NCBI GenBank assembly: GCA_036250225.1
Contig: JAPZLL010000002.1
Coordinates: 62,001-126,000, forward strand
Direction of reading: 5' to 3'
DNA from: Cercophora sp. LCS_1
Lineage: Eukaryota; Ascomycota; Sordariomycetes; Sordariales; Lasiosphaeriaceae
DNA: 64,000 nucleotides
Position 1 is the stretch's first letter. Each line of letters begins with the position of its first letter. Positions 1 to 12,600 of this stretch are shown one piece after another. The notes under the pieces were generated by a model. The model was not told the origin of the DNA, did no database searches, and saw only the letters and a list, made by a program, of their open reading frames with translations. The position numbers were made by a program, and so were the translations under genes.

Positions 1-2169
1 CCGCCCGCAAATGGCAAGCCGTCGTCTTGGAAGAAGTTGGCGTCGTAATCACCTTGCACTGTCGCAGTGCTGTCGTCGCCTGGTCCGTTGGAAGCTGAGT
101 CGGGCTGCGGTGCTTTATGGGATGCCCAGAAGGCCTCGTCCATCTCGCCTTCGGGGATGGGATTATCATTTGCGTCGGCCGACCCAAAGACGCTGGAGCC
201 GGAGCGGTGGATGCGGCGGCGGGCGTTGAGACGGGCTTTGGGCTTGAGGAAGAGGGAGAGGAGCTGCTTGGAGGAAAAGTGGCGGTCGTCGGGCAAGAGG
301 TTGCGCGACTTGGCTTTCCAGTCCTTTTTGGGCAGGGAGATGGCCGTGTTGGTGGCGGCTTGGGTGTAAATAGCTTCTGCGAGGGCGGGGTCTAGGGGCG
401 AGGAAAAGTCGATCTCAAAAGGCTGCTTTTCCTTGCGCTGGCGGGTTGGCTCGGTAGGCTTGTTGACGTCCTTGATTTTGCGGATGCGCCAGTGCTCGGC
501 ACTAGTCCAGTTCTTTTGCAGGGCTTGGTCAAAGTAGCTGAGGATGTCTTCGTGCACCTTGTCGGCCTTTTGGGCGTGCGTCATGGACACCATCATGTCA
601 CCGCTAGGGTCAGGCATCAGGAGGTCGATCCCAACGTCGCCGTCACCAGCAGCCCCGTCCCCATCAAGCCCAGCGTCGAATACCCGGAGCATCTGTGGCT
701 CAAGGGCAGCTTCGCGCGCCCAGGCTTCACCTCCCTCGCCAAAGTCAACATCACCTCCGAGATCAAAGGCACCCAGCCCGTCCGTGTCATCGAAGCCAAG
801 TGGGTTTTCCTCGTCGATGAACATGCCGGACTTGTCACCAATATCGGGGGTCTTCTCCTTGTCATCCTGGCGCCAGTCCTCAGGGGCACGGAGGAAGGGA
901 ATATCCAGAGAGCCAGATGGGTCACCGAGATCGAACGTCTTGAGTGACGGACATACATCCATCTGGTCGAGACGGCCGAGGTCGGGGAAGAAGCGGGCAC
1001 CAAGAGATGCTACGTCAATCTCAACATCCTCATCTTCCTCGGGCTCCTGGGGTTTGGCAGTTGACGCGGTTGAGGTGTCCATCTCGTCGTCAACATCTTC
1101 CTCGCCATCTGCAGCTCTTTGCTTGGACTTTTGGTCCTGAGCTGAGGCGTCATTAGCGTCGTCACTGCTGTCAAAAACAATCCGGCCTTGTGAGTCGATC
1201 ATCAGGTGGTTCAGTAAAAGACCCTTTGCACCGCCCTCGTCGAAATCGGCTGACGCTTTCTTGAAGAGAGGATCCACTGTAAACTCCAGCTCAAACTTCT
1301 TGAGTTGAAGGGACGCGAATGACGGCGCTAGTGTTGCCTCGGATGACCTTTGGGCCTGCATACGGTTAATCACAAGTCTCCATCGTGGAACCAGGGGCTG
1401 CACCTTTTTCCTTGGCTTCTTGACCACATTACCGTCCTCGTCGACCACCTCCTCGTCCTCATCCTCCTCGCCGTCCTCCTGGTTTTTTTTCTTACTGTCG
1501 CGGCTGTCGGCCAAGCCACTCAGCAGCTTGCCGGTTTCCGTTGCGACACTGTCTATCCTGCTGGTGTAGATCTTGACACAGCCGTCTAGCGTGCAGCTGG
1601 CCTTTTGGAAGTTCACCCCATCGCCCTCCTTCAACAGTGACATGTCGTGAAAGTAGTCAATCAGAGCAAAGTTCCACGAATTGGCAGCGTTGATCTTGTT
1701 GTCGGTTGCCATCTTCATCCACTCCTCGAAATTGGCCAGGATCGGGGGCACACGCTTCATCGGCGTAACGACGGACCCGCCGACGACAAGACGGCTGCCA
1801 TCATCCTTCTCGGTCAGCGTATCCTTTGCGCTCATCCTCGGGCGCGGCGTGCGCGGGTTCGACCCTGGTGATCCGGCATTTTCCAAATCGACGAGTGCGA
1901 GGCTCTTGCGCGCCGGCGTTCCTGTCGCAGCCGCCTTGAGTTGGTTGATCTGGGCCTCATGGAGCACTTTCCGGCTGTTTGAGCGGCGGGCCTTTTCCTC
2001 GGCGTCATCGTTGAGCGGAATCCTAGAGCACTACGGTTAGGAGCGCAACCCGAGGGAGGAACGCGACCAAGACACACTTTACTGGCGACTTGAATGGCGA
2101 TGCGCTAAAGGAGCCAGAAGCAACCCTGGCGCTTCCACTACGGCGCGGTGCTTGAGCAACTCGAGGCAT
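1..2169 (-). CDS. brn1: Condensin complex subunit 2 (kleisin, Barren/CAP-H), 3' end outside window
   Basis: This is the kleisin subunit of condensin, which closes the SMC2-SMC4 ring and helps compact mitotic chromosomes. The start is the ATG at 2169-2167. Exon 1 is 2078-2169, a 55-bp intron occupies 2023-2077 (GTGTGT donor, CTCTAG acceptor, CTAAC branch motif), and exon 2 runs open to base 1, giving at least 704 codons. Visible Barren-family features are a basic N-terminus leading into SPVKIPLNDD, a conserved block around FALIDYFHDMSLLKEGDGVNFQKA cut here to its start (FALIDYFHDMSLL), CTLDGCVKIYTSRIDSVA, and long acidic stretches in the middle. The C-terminal part and stop codon lie beyond the left edge. 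It is divergent from CDC6 and shares a 445-bp promoter with it. Family assignment rests on recognition of the N-terminal Barren motifs and the overall acidic layout; I consider it firm. Confidence 0.88.
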
Positions 2170-2614
2170 GGTGATGTGTATGATCCTGTGGTGTTGAGCG
2201 GCCGATCCGCTGTCGTCGCATTCGGACTTCTGGTAGTGGATTTTTGTCGGCCCAGTGTTTGTTTACTTTGGCCGCCGTTGGCGAATGCGCTGCCCCACCG
2301 CCCCTGTCAGCCCAAAGCGCGGGGAGCTTCAGGGCACGTGATCCTGCACAGCCACATACGCCACAATGACTCGCGTCTGCTCCCAGCCCCCCAGTTTTGC
2401 AGTTTAATTGAAACGCGGTCCAACGCGAACTTCGCGACCCCACTAACGTGGTCGCGTTCGCCAGGCCCAGGGGTCAAGGCAAGCGCGAGACGCCATTTAC
2501 GATGCCGCTCCGGCCCTTCCACACCACACCATTCTCTCCAGACCAGCAACTCCTTCTTTCCTTCCTTCTTTCCACCATCGCAACCGCCAATTGCTTCCTG
2601 TTGGACTTGTAATC
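2170..2614. promoter_or_regulatory. Divergent BRN1/CDC6 promoter with four MCB-like ACGCG cores
   Basis: These 445 bp separate the two start codons. ACGCG cores are visible on the plus strand at 2413-2417 and 2423-2427, and on the minus strand (CGCGT read on plus) at 2372-2376 and 2453-2457. All four fall within 86 bp. ACGCG is the core of the MluI cell-cycle box bound by MBF, which drives G1/S genes such as cdc18/CDC6 in yeasts. That MBF acts here is inference. Pyrimidine-rich tracts (2540-2580) precede the CDC6 start. Confidence 0.55.
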
Positions 2615-4580
2615 ATGGTAGCCACCACTCTTGGAAAGAGAACTCGGAGTTCCGGGAGTTTAGGTATGTCCTGGCCAAGACAGGCCAAAATCTGCAATCC
2701 GCTCACCAGTTGCTCTTTCTCCAGTCCCCGAACCGGTTCTCGAGCTCCCCTCGAAGCGCCCGAGGCGCTCTGTGCGGGGTGATGCCAACAATGCCAAGGT
2801 CAATGCGATCCTTGCCGATGGTGTCGACGACCAAGAAAACCAGCAACCCTCGACCGAGTCCCAGGAGTCAGACGAGAGCATCGATGTTAGCCCGACGAAA
2901 CCCATCTCGAGACGGACGTCTGTTGCGAGTACGGCCTTGAGTGTTGCACCGGTCACCCCTTCAACGCCTCGCCATTATGATGCCCTCGCAAAGTCGGCTA
3001 CCACACCTCGCCATCGCGTCATGTCTGTTGGCAAGCTCTCAAGACGGATGACACCGCAAACACCGCTCACACCAAGCTCTGTCCAAACCGTCTACCATCA
3101 AGCACGCCAACTATTCTCCCGCAGTGCCGACCCGGGCCAGTTGATTGGCCGCGATGAGGAGCGAGAGCAATTGAGGATATACCTTGCCCGATGTGCGACG
3201 TCCCGTCCCGGCGGTTGTCTGTATGTTAGCGGGCCGCCCGGCACCGGCAAGAGCGCCATGACCAACGAAATGACCCAAGAGGTTGTGGCAGCATCCCCGT
3301 CTACCCGCAAGGCATACATCAACTGCATGAGCATCAAGTCGTCAAAGGATCTGTACTTTACCTTGCTGGATCAGTTGAGCGGCGAGACCGATTTGGAGGA
3401 GACGGATGTCATCGCAGCGCTTCAGAAGATGTTCCTACCCAAGAAGAAGTCGGAGGATGTATTTGTGGTGGTTCTGGATGAGATCGACCATATCCTGACG
3501 CTAGACCTGGAGAGTCTGTATCGCGTTTTCGAGTGGTCGCTCCAAAAGACCTCGCGCCTCTGCATGGTTGGGATTGCCAATGCGCTCGACTTGACCGACC
3601 GCTTCCTCCCTCGTCTCAAGTCGCGCGACCTGAAGCCCGAGCTTCTCCCCTTTCTTCCTTATACCGCCCCTCAGGTCAAGCGGATCATTACCACGCGCCT
3701 TCGGAGCCTCCTCCCAGAGGGAACCACTGCAACCCCCGACTTCATCCCGTTCTTCCATCCTGCTGCTATTGAGCTTTGTTCACGCAAGGTGTCCACTCAG
3801 ACGGGCGATCTCCGAAGAGCCTTTGAAGTGTGCCGACGTGCCCTCGATCTGGTGGAGAGCGAGACTCGCACGAAGCGTGAGAACGAAATCAAGGAGCAGA
3901 TTCTCCAGATGAGCCCGTCGAGGAAAGTCCTCGGCGAGAACCGCAACTTGGCGACACCTCGCGCCGGCCCAAGTGTGTCCGTTTCCCTGGCAAAGGCTCT
4001 CCAAAGCCTCACGGTCGAGACGGCTCCTCGTGTCAGCATCGCCCATCTCAACAAGGTCACGGCGGCAGCCTTTAGCAACGGCACGGCCCAGCGCCTCAAG
4101 ACACTCAACCTTCAACAAAAGGCTGCTCTCTGCTCGCTTGTGGCCATCGAGAAGAGAAACCGCGCCGCAGCGACGGCCGCGTCTTCGTCCTTTCCTGTTC
4201 CGTGCACGCCATCCTCAAAGGCGCAGATTACCGCGCCAACGGTGAAGTCTCTTTTTGAGGCATATTGTACACTCTGCACACGCGATGCCGTTCTTCACCC
4301 CCTTTCGGCCTCGGAATTCCGCGAGGTGGTAGGCAGCTTGGAGACGTTGTCATTGATCACCCAAGTAGACGGCAAGACGGGCTCGTTTGCGGTGCTTCAG
4401 GCTCCCGGTAGCGGTAGCGGAAGGGGCAGGAAGAAGAAGGACGTGTTTGGGAATGTCGGTATGGCTAGTGATGAGAAGAGGGTGGCAAGCTGCGTTGGTG
4501 AGAAGGATATGGAGGCCGCTGTGGAGGGTATGGGCGCGGGCATCCTGAGAAGCATTCTGAGCGGAGAAGCATTAGATTGA
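2615..4580 (+). CDS. cdc6: Cell division control protein 6 (AAA+ replication licensing ATPase)
   Basis: Cdc6 loads MCM2-7 onto ORC-bound origins. Exon 1 is 2615-2663, a 61-bp intron follows (2664-2724, GTATGT donor, CTCCAG acceptor), and exon 2 is 2725-4580, for 634 residues. The splice joins GSL to VPEPVLELPSKRPRRS, which restores a basic, NLS-like N-terminus. Residues 30-130 are rich in S/T-P sites (SPTKP, TPSTPRH, TPQTPLTP), the usual CDK-control region. The AAA+ core shows Walker A GPPGTGKS near residue 186, Walker B VVLDEIDHIL near 268, and a sensor-1 type segment VGIANALDLTDRFLPRL. The last 130 residues match a winged-helix domain (LFEAYCTLCTRD...). Orc1 is the nearest alternative, but no BAH domain is present and the length fits Cdc6. 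Confidence 0.93.
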
Positions 4581-5318
4581 TTTCTGTCATACTCAGCTGG
4601 CCTTGGGATTTCGGTTTTTGGATGGCGGTTGCATAGCGGGGGGCATGGAATGGCGTTTATGGTTTGTGGCTTACATGGTGGAAGGAGGACAACTGTATTA
4701 GACTTAATCCGGGAGAACAGCTGATCTCGGTACAGGTTCGGGAGGTCAAAACTGCGAAGCATGGGGACATGGTAGAACCATCCCTGGTTGAGAAGAAAAA
4801 ACGATCTAATTCGCATCTACTTTGTGTTCAAATGTATTGTGATGCTGTTCGCAGACGGGCTTGAAATTAGCAACAACCCATGAAGTAACACAGCCCAGTG
4901 ATGTCGTTCAAACACGTCAAACACATCAAACACATCGCGAGCAAGTGACAAGTGCAAAGAGCATTCAACACCACAAGTAAAACCAGCATACATATACCCA
5001 TCACTCCATGCTCCCATCCCCATAAAACACCTTCACCCAAGAAATAATCCAAGCATGTATGTTCGCCTTCCATTTCGTTGCCTGTATCGTGGTCTAGTAA
5101 CCACAAATCCACACACGAGACAGAAAAAAAGGCGTTGGAAGAAAACACACACCACGCGCACACTCATCGACTTGTTTCTAGACAACTAGCAACTCGGCTC
5201 GGCTCAGAGCGTTAGAGGTATCACATGCAAATGGTCCGTAGAGACAACAAAAAAAAGAGGCAGAAACATCCATGACCGAAGAGCCTCTCCCCGGAGCGAA
5301 AGAGATTCCGCCTTCCGC

Positions 5319-5359
<41 letters not shown>

Positions 5360-5480
5360 ACTCAAGAGGGAAAAGATAAAGAAGCCCAAGCCCCGTGCTA
5401 TCCCATTGCAGCCCATTCATCTTCATCTTCAGATCACATCAGATCAGACCAAACCCTTGGCATCCCATCTTGCGTTCCAA
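4581..5480. other. Convergent intergenic region between CDC6 and the histidine kinase
   Basis: This 900-bp stretch lies between two convergent stop codons and should hold both 3' UTRs and polyadenylation signals. The only notable structure is a CA dinucleotide run at 5323-5354 and short repeats of the form AACACGTCAAACACATCAAACAC near 4910-4940. No convincing coding signal is seen; the short frames over the CA tract encode only Cys-Val runs. Confidence 0.6.
5323..5354. repeat. (CA)16 microsatellite
   Basis: Sixteen uninterrupted CA units lie in the 3' flank of the histidine kinase gene. The tract is followed by an imperfect TACACAC continuation. It is likely length-polymorphic between strains. 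Confidence 0.95.
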
Positions 5481-8400
5481 CTAGCCGGCAGCATGAATGT
5501 TGGGCTCGGACAAGCTGCCACCCCTGGCGCCTCGTGCGGCCATCAGGTCCGTTGCGTCAGCAGTGACAATGCTTGGGCTTTCCAACGCACCGCCCAGCGC
5601 AGCCTCGGCAACCGTCAACGCCCTCCCAGTGAGGCTGGGTCGGAGGCTAGTTGCAGCGGCGCTGGTGAAGACAACACCCGGTGGCGATCCGTTATTTCGC
5701 CTCCCGCCCGTAGCAGCGTCGGCGGCTCGGGTGAGTTCTCTCTCCCTGTTCTTCTCGAGCAGCTGCCCGCCGAGGGTGGCGCACTTGAGGATGGTCTGGA
5801 TCAAGTGGTTTTGCTGAAGGGGCTTGGACAGATACTCGTCCATCTGGGCCTGGATGCATCTCTCCCGGTCGCCCATCATGGCGTGTGCCGTGAGTGCGAT
5901 AATGGGTGTGCGCTGCGAACCGAGGGAGCGCTCGTACTCGCGAATCTTGGCTGTGGCCTCGAAACCGCCCTGTAAAGTGTCAACGTTGCCTTTGAACGGG
6001 ATAAAAAGCACTTACCATGACAGGCATCTGAACATCCATCAGGATAACATCGAACTTTCTTCTCTTGACCGCCTCGACGGCCTCCTCGCCGTTTCCGACA
6101 ACGGTCACGACGTGATGATACTTTTCCAGAATCTTGACGGCAAGACGCTGGTTCACGGTATTGTCCTCAGCCAACAGGATCTCAAACGAGCGGGTGTTAT
6201 CTGCGAGCGATGGAGTAGCCTTATTTTCGAGAGCAGGGACCATGCCGTTGCCGAGATCGATCAGCTGGCACGGCGTCGTCATGTACGAGGTGATGCCCAG
6301 GTCGAGACACGACTTGAGCGACACGTGCACAACGGGGGCCAGGAGGACGATTGGGAGATATTTGAAGTCGTCAACGGACCGCAGCCTCCTTGCATCCTCG
6401 ATCGAGTCGACGATGATAACGTCGTACGGCGAGGTGCCCTGCGATCGTGCCTTTTCCAGAGCGGGGCTCTTCTCCGAGTCAACGACTACCGGCGCCAACC
6501 CAAGACCGTTGAGCATGTCGATAATCTCAGGCCCGTGGCCTGTTCGTCCCTTGTCAATGAACAATACTTGGTGCCCCTTGAACGGGTTTAGCTGCTTGGC
6601 AATCAGGGAGATGTCGTTGTCCGCCAGACGGACGATGCAGGTGAAGTAGAAGCTGCTTCCCTTGCCGTACTCGCTCTTGACCCAGACATCGCCACCCATG
6701 AGGTTGACGAGACGCTTGGAAATGGACAGGCCGAGACCGGTGCCACCAAACTTGCGTGTCATGGACCCATCGGCCTGCTGGAAGGTGTCGAAGATGAGAT
6801 CCAGCTTGTCAGACGGGATGCCAATACCTGTATCGGACACGACAAACTCAATGGCATACTCGTCTGGCCGGCCAGGGCGGACCGAGTTTGCCTTTTGAAT
6901 GGTGAGGCTGACCTCGCCATGCTCCGTGAACTTGATCGCATTGCCAACCAGGTTGAGAATGATCTGCCGTAACCTGAAGGAATCGCCCACAACATGGTCG
7001 GGCACAGAGCTGTCGACGCGGTACGTAAGATCCAGAAACTTCTCGTTCGCCTTGACCGCAAGCGTCTTGAGCGCATTGAAGACCGTTCCACGCAGCGTAT
7101 ATGGGATTTCCTCGATGACCATGCGCCGAGCCTCAATCTTTGACAGATCCAGAATGTCGTCAATGATGGTCAGTAAACTATTTGCCAGCATGTTGACAAT
7201 GTTCAACATTTCTCTTTGGTAGTTGGTCAGGTCCGTGTCGAGCGTGAGCTGCGTCATTCCGATGATGCCGTTCATGGGCGTTCGGATCTCGTGGGACATG
7301 TTGGCCAGGAACTCAGACTTCGTCTTGTTGGCCAGCTCAGCTGCTTCCCTGGCCTGCGTGTTCCTCTGGATGCTGTCCCGTAGATTGTACACCATCTGGT
7401 TGATCTTTTTCTTGAGCTCGTCCATTTCACCGGAGGCTTCGACCTCGACCAGCTTTGTAAAGTCGCCATCCGTTGCTGCGTTCGTTATATCGCCGAACGC
7501 ACGCACTTGAGCAGTCTTGGTAAACGAATCAGCAGTGTTCAGTCCAAAGACTTTGGTCAACGTACCAAGTTGTTTGCCATGGTGTTCACGTCGGTTGTGA
7601 TTTCCTTCCACCTGCCCTTGAGGCCAGCCACATCGGCTTGGCCGCCCATGATTCCGTCAACACCGACATCCTTTGCCACTCTTTGCACTTCGTTGCAGAA
7701 GATGGACAGTCGGTCAACCATGTTGTTGATGGTTTCTTTGAGAATCAGGATTTCTCCTTTGGCTTCTACGTCGATCTTTCGGCTCATGTCGCCATTGGCG
7801 ATAGCCTGGGTGACAGTCGAGATACCTCGCACCTGTTCCTGTCAGCACCGCCCGAACCTGTAGGCATCATCTGCATACCTGTGAAGTGAGGTTGCTGGCC
7901 ATTGTGTTCACATTCTCAGTGAGATCCTTCCACTTGCCCTCAACGTTGTCAACCTGGGCTTGACCACCCAGGGTGCCATCCGTGCCGACCTCTCTGGCGA
8001 CCTTGCTGACCTCGAAAGCGAATGTGCCAAGACGGTCCACCATGGTGTTGATGGTGTTCTTCAAGTCCTGCATTTCACCCTGCACCTCAACCCCAATCTT
8101 CTTGGTCAGGTCGCCCTTGGCGACAGCAGTGGTAACCTTTGCGATTTCTCGCACCTGGGTAGTCAAGTTCATGGCCATGCCGTTGACATTCTCCGTGAGA
8201 TCGCGCCAAGTGCCCTGGACATCGTGGACGGTAGCCTGGCCGCCCAATCTTCCTTCGGTACCGACTTCTCTGGCAATCTTTGTGACTTCGCGAGCGAACT
8301 GTTGCAGCTGGTCTACCATGGAGTTGATCGTCTTCTTGAGCTCAAAGATTTCACCTCGGCACTCGGCCTGGACCTTTTGGGTAAGATCGCCCTTGGCGAC

Positions 8401-9657
8401 GGCAGTTGTGACTTTGATAATGTCTCGCACTTGGGTGGTCAGGTTATTTGCCATGGCGTTGACGTTGACGGTCAGTTCATTCCACATGCCCTGCACACCC
8501 TCAACGTCGGCCTGGCCGCCGAGCATGCCTTCGGTGCCGACGTCCCTGGCCACGCGTGTGACTTCGGATGCGAATGTCCGTAGTTGGTCCACCATGGTGT
8601 TGATGGTCTGCTGAAGCTGGAGAATCTCGCCCTTGGCTGGGCGTTCAATCTTCTTGGTCAGATCGCCGTGGGCAACCGCTGTGGTCACAGAGGCAATCTC
8701 TCGCACTATTGGACGATCAGCCTTGTTCATATTCAATGCCGGCAGCGCTTTCTAGAACCCGCTTACCTTGATCCGTGAGGTTTTGGGCCATCACATTGAC
8801 TGTTGAATGGTCAGTACTTTCCCCATGACAACATACCGCCCAAACGCACCGTTATCTGTCAATTCCTTCCAGGTACCGTCAACGCCTTCGATTTGGGCCT
8901 GGCCACCTAGGATGCCCTCGGTTCCGACTTCACGAGCGACGCGGGACACCTCGCTGGAGAAAACCTGTAGCTGGTCCATCATGGTGTTGATGGTCCGCTT
9001 GAAGGTGGTGATCTCAGGGTCCATTTCGACGGTGTTCATCCGGACCTTTTTGGAGAGATCACCTCTTGCGACAGCCGTGACAATTTCGCCAATTTCTCGA
9101 AGAGCCTTTTGGAAGGCCTCGTTGGCCTTTTGGTGTTTCCACAGCTCGCGCTCCAGGGTGGCGACGCGTTCCTGCTCGATGATGGCGAGGGCCCTTTCTT
9201 GGAGCTCCTTTTGCTCGAGGAGCTGGGCATTGACGCCGGCCAGTTCTTGGCGCTGGTTGTCAAGCAGTTTGGACTGGTCGTCGACATGTTCGCGAAGCCC
9301 CTCGAGGGCCTCGTCAATGTACCCTTCGCGGGGCAGAGGGGCAGCATACTTTGGCTTGGCCGCTTTGATGGCCGACGATATATTCCGATCGTCGGCGAAC
9401 AGAGTGTCCGACCCCTCGTTGGGAGTGTCGGGGAAAACGGCGGTGGGTGGCGAGTTTGCTCGGGATTCGAGAGAGCGCACGCGGTGCACCAGTGCAGCGA
9501 GCTCGCGCTCGAGCTCCGCCTTTTCGGCCGTGTTGGGACCAGGCAGCCGGATCTGCTGCGCGCGGACGCCGTTGTTGCTGGTGCCCGGCGGCGTGGTCGG
9601 GTCGGTCGCAAGGCCCTTGACGAGGGCAGCAACGGCCGCGAGGGAGGAGTCGACCAT
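5481..9657 (-). CDS. nik1: Group III hybrid histidine kinase (Nik1/Os-1 type osmosensor)
   Basis: This cytoplasmic hybrid kinase feeds the HOG MAP-kinase pathway and is the family targeted by dicarboximide, fludioxonil and related fungicides. Exons, in transcript order: 9657-8850, 8799-8767 (only 33 bp), 8705-7879, 7832-7566, 7515-6016, 5969-5481. The introns are 46-61 bp, and the product is 1307 residues. After a coiled-coil N-terminus, six HAMP units follow in tandem (about residues 190-690; repeated GGQA-V-GV-G-WK-LT-NVN-MA-NL motif). Then come the H-box SHEIRTPMNG (phosphoacceptor His near 717), N box NLVGNAIKFTEHG, G boxes DTGIGIP and GGTGLGL, and a receiver domain with LMDVQMPVM (phosphoacceptor Asp near 1139). 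The frame stays open upstream to an ATG at 10020, but the ATG at 9657 (MVDSSLAAVAALVKG) fits the family better. Confidence 0.95.
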
Positions 9658-12600
9658 TGTTGCGGTGGTGCGGTGGCCGGTGGGGGCTGCGGCCGAGACG
9701 GCGGCAGCGAGTGCGGGCGGGTCGGTCAGTGTCGTGGTCAACTCTTGCCCTGTGGTGTCGTGTTCATCGAAGGATTGTGTTCGGGCCCAAAAGAGGAGGC
9801 GGCGGGAGGAGGGAGGGGAGAAGGATCCGTCAATTGAGGCGGCTTCGGCAACGGGGAGCCGGCGGCACCAAAGGGAAACGGTCGCTTTGGGGGAGGGTCG
9901 TGCGAGGGGGACGAAGGAAAAGGCCGAGTCGTTTTTGACAACGGCAATCGGCACAGGCAAGCAGCCGCACACGAAAACTCGAGTAATTCCAAGATTCGAG
10001 CACTTTGGTCCGCCTCGCAAAACACGCCTAAGGGGGCGGCTATGGACACGTCAAAGTATAGGTCGTGGCGTTTGCCCCTCGAGAGCGGCTCCAATGTTTT
10101 CGTTGGCTCTCAAGGATTAAACTGTGGATGGTCGATGTGGTGATCCGGGTCAAGGAGGATTGCAGAGGGTGAGGCGAAGAAGAGGGGGAACGTGAGCTCT
10201 AATCGCAGCCTTCGACTGGGGGAGAACATGAGAAGTCCAGCGACCAGCGACCAGGGAGATGGGGGTGGATGTCGGCGAGGAAGGGAGGGATCGACACTCC
10301 TGCACCAGAACCCTTTTTTTGTGCTCGGCGGTTATCTGAACTCTGGCGGACACTGCGGGCTACGAAAAGACATGGGACGCCTGCATGCGGGCTTGCCGTT
10401 CGACAGTGCTCCTGATCGGCTGTCAAACGCATCTCTGCACTGCTGCAGCGCCCTGAAAATCAAAAGCATCATACACCCGGCGGAACATGGAGGCTGCTAG
10501 AAACAGGATCTAGAAGGCCGCTCGCAGAGGCACCCGGCTCCAATGACCGCCCAGCGAATTGGGAGACGGCGGGCAAGTGGTTCTCTAGCCCTTTGCACGG
10601 TTTCCTGGGTTTCCTGGGACCAGCAGGCAGGCCATCCCGGTTATGGGCCGGCCATGGTGCTTCACTCTCCTTCCAGTCTTCCCATGACCGCCCACAGACC
10701 CCCCAGGACGGCAGCACAACGCGGGCACTCCCTCGCTGGTCGTCGTTGCTTGTGTCACTCACACACGAGCTTGCCGACACACGCATGCAGCTACTCTGGG
10801 CGAGCTGCAATGACGCGGGCACGCTACTTGTTCGTTTTTCGGCCACAATGAGGGGTGGTGGCCGCCTACTGTGAAGGAATTCTCACTTTCGCATCCTGGA
10901 GGAGGGGTATGTCAGAGCCCGCACCGTGCGTGGCCCGGAGGAACACTGTCTACGCAACGCATGAGGATTCATGGCATGGGTATTGATTGCCCCCGCCATC
11001 GGATTCCCACATTCCCGTTCTACGGCGAAGACGCTGAATTCGACCTGCAACGCTCAAACACGAAGCAATCACCAGCTGACAGCTCGTACTCGCTAGCGCG
11101 CCGGCTGTCAGGACAGGCACATGTGACACGAATCCGGAAGCAAGGCATCGCGAGGCAACAAGGTTCACAGCATCTTGCAGCGGTTCCCCTCTGTGTCTTC
11201 CCCACAACGGTTTTTCGTGTTGCCAGGAAGCAAATCACAGCTGCGCAGACGATCCCCTGTGCCGAGCTTCTTGCGGGCCAAGGACAACCGATCAATTTGG
11301 ATGCAGCTAGGGCTCTTGGTTGGTCAGAAGGCTGGTGCGGGTGGGGAAGAAGGCGTTTGTGGTGCGCGACGAGGCGGCAGGTCGCGGGGAGGAGCACAGT
11401 GCGAGTAATGTTCCTGGTGTCCGTCGCTCCAGCTCCTCCATCCTCCCGTGCCTCCGGTCCTTCAGCGCGTTTGGAAGCTGGAGCGCACCCTCGGCGCCAG
11501 CCCCCGCTCTTTTGCCCTCGATCGACAGGGTCAAAGTTGCGTACATCGGCCAACGAGCGCTGCATCTGACATTTTTTTTCCCAACTTACTTTTATTTTCT
11601 TCATCCCTTATTTCTCTTTGTCTCACGGCTCCTGACGTCGCAGTTGCAGTTTTGCCCCTCTCGGGCGACATGGAAGCTGGCTGTTCTGTCATTATTTGGC
11701 ACGCCTCCACGTCGGTGGCTCCTTTTGCCACACAAGCCACCTACGTCATCGGGCCGGGGTCCAAAGGCAGCAAGCAACCACAGAAGGCCCTGCACTTGCA
11801 CCGCAGCACAGGGCGCACCCAGCTTGCTGCAGCGGGCGCATCTCCAGGCATGACCGACTCCCCGCTTGGCCACCAACCGTCGAATGCCCAACCCGGGAAC
11901 CAGACTGGCACATAGGCACTTTCAACGCCCAATTCACGCCTGTATTCTGCACCCTGACGAGGCTGCGGGCGGAAGTCTTTGGAAGGAACAGGAAAGCGAT
12001 GTTGTAACTGAGGGCTTGCTTGCTATTCGGCGGTCGAACATGCCGACGAGCAGAGTAAACGAACGCCTGCACATCTGGCGGTTCTCTCGCTTCGGCTTCC
12101 GCTGCATGCCCAGCTGCCCAACATACGATGCTGGTATTGGCTGGCAAGTGGGTGACAAAAAAAAAAGGCACGCAGAAACAGATTCGCCATACTAAATTGG
12201 GTTAGCGATCGTCTCCTGTACAAAATATTCGCTTTGCTGATGTTGAAGTTGGTGATGCAGTTTGTTGGTGGTGATGGCGGGGATGAATTTTTTGTAAGAG
12301 TGGCTTGTGCGTGTCGTTTTTTTTGTCACCCACTTGGCTGGTTCACTGATCTGCAACTCCGGGATGCGATGATCCTCTGTCTGCCCTTCGCCGCCGACGG
12401 ATGTGTGCTTCCAGGGTTAGGGTCCACCACATATGCGTGGCATTCGCCAGGCCTAGCGGCGCTCAAGATCGGCTCAATCCAGGACCCTGATTTGCAAGTC
12501 CAACAAGACACCGCCGATCTGGCAGGCACTTGAAACGCCCGAAGCTTGTGGTTTTGTGAGGGTCCGCTCCACTAGCACCCATAACTGGCGCCGCTAGGTA

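Noticed and set aside
1845..1880. tRNA-like B-box (GGTTCGACCC)
   Set aside because: It lies inside the Brn1 coding frame, and no A-box or cloverleaf stems could be drawn around it.
9658..10020. N-terminal extension of the histidine kinase from an ATG at 10020
   Set aside because: The frame is open, but the extension is not family-like and MVDSSLAAVAALVKG at 9657 looks like the usual group III N-terminus. I keep it only as an alternative.
10871..11604. Overlapping 232-codon plus and 194-codon minus frames upstream of nik1
   Set aside because: No family motif, no plausible start context, both strands equally open, Arg/Ala/Cys-rich composition typical of random GC-rich DNA.
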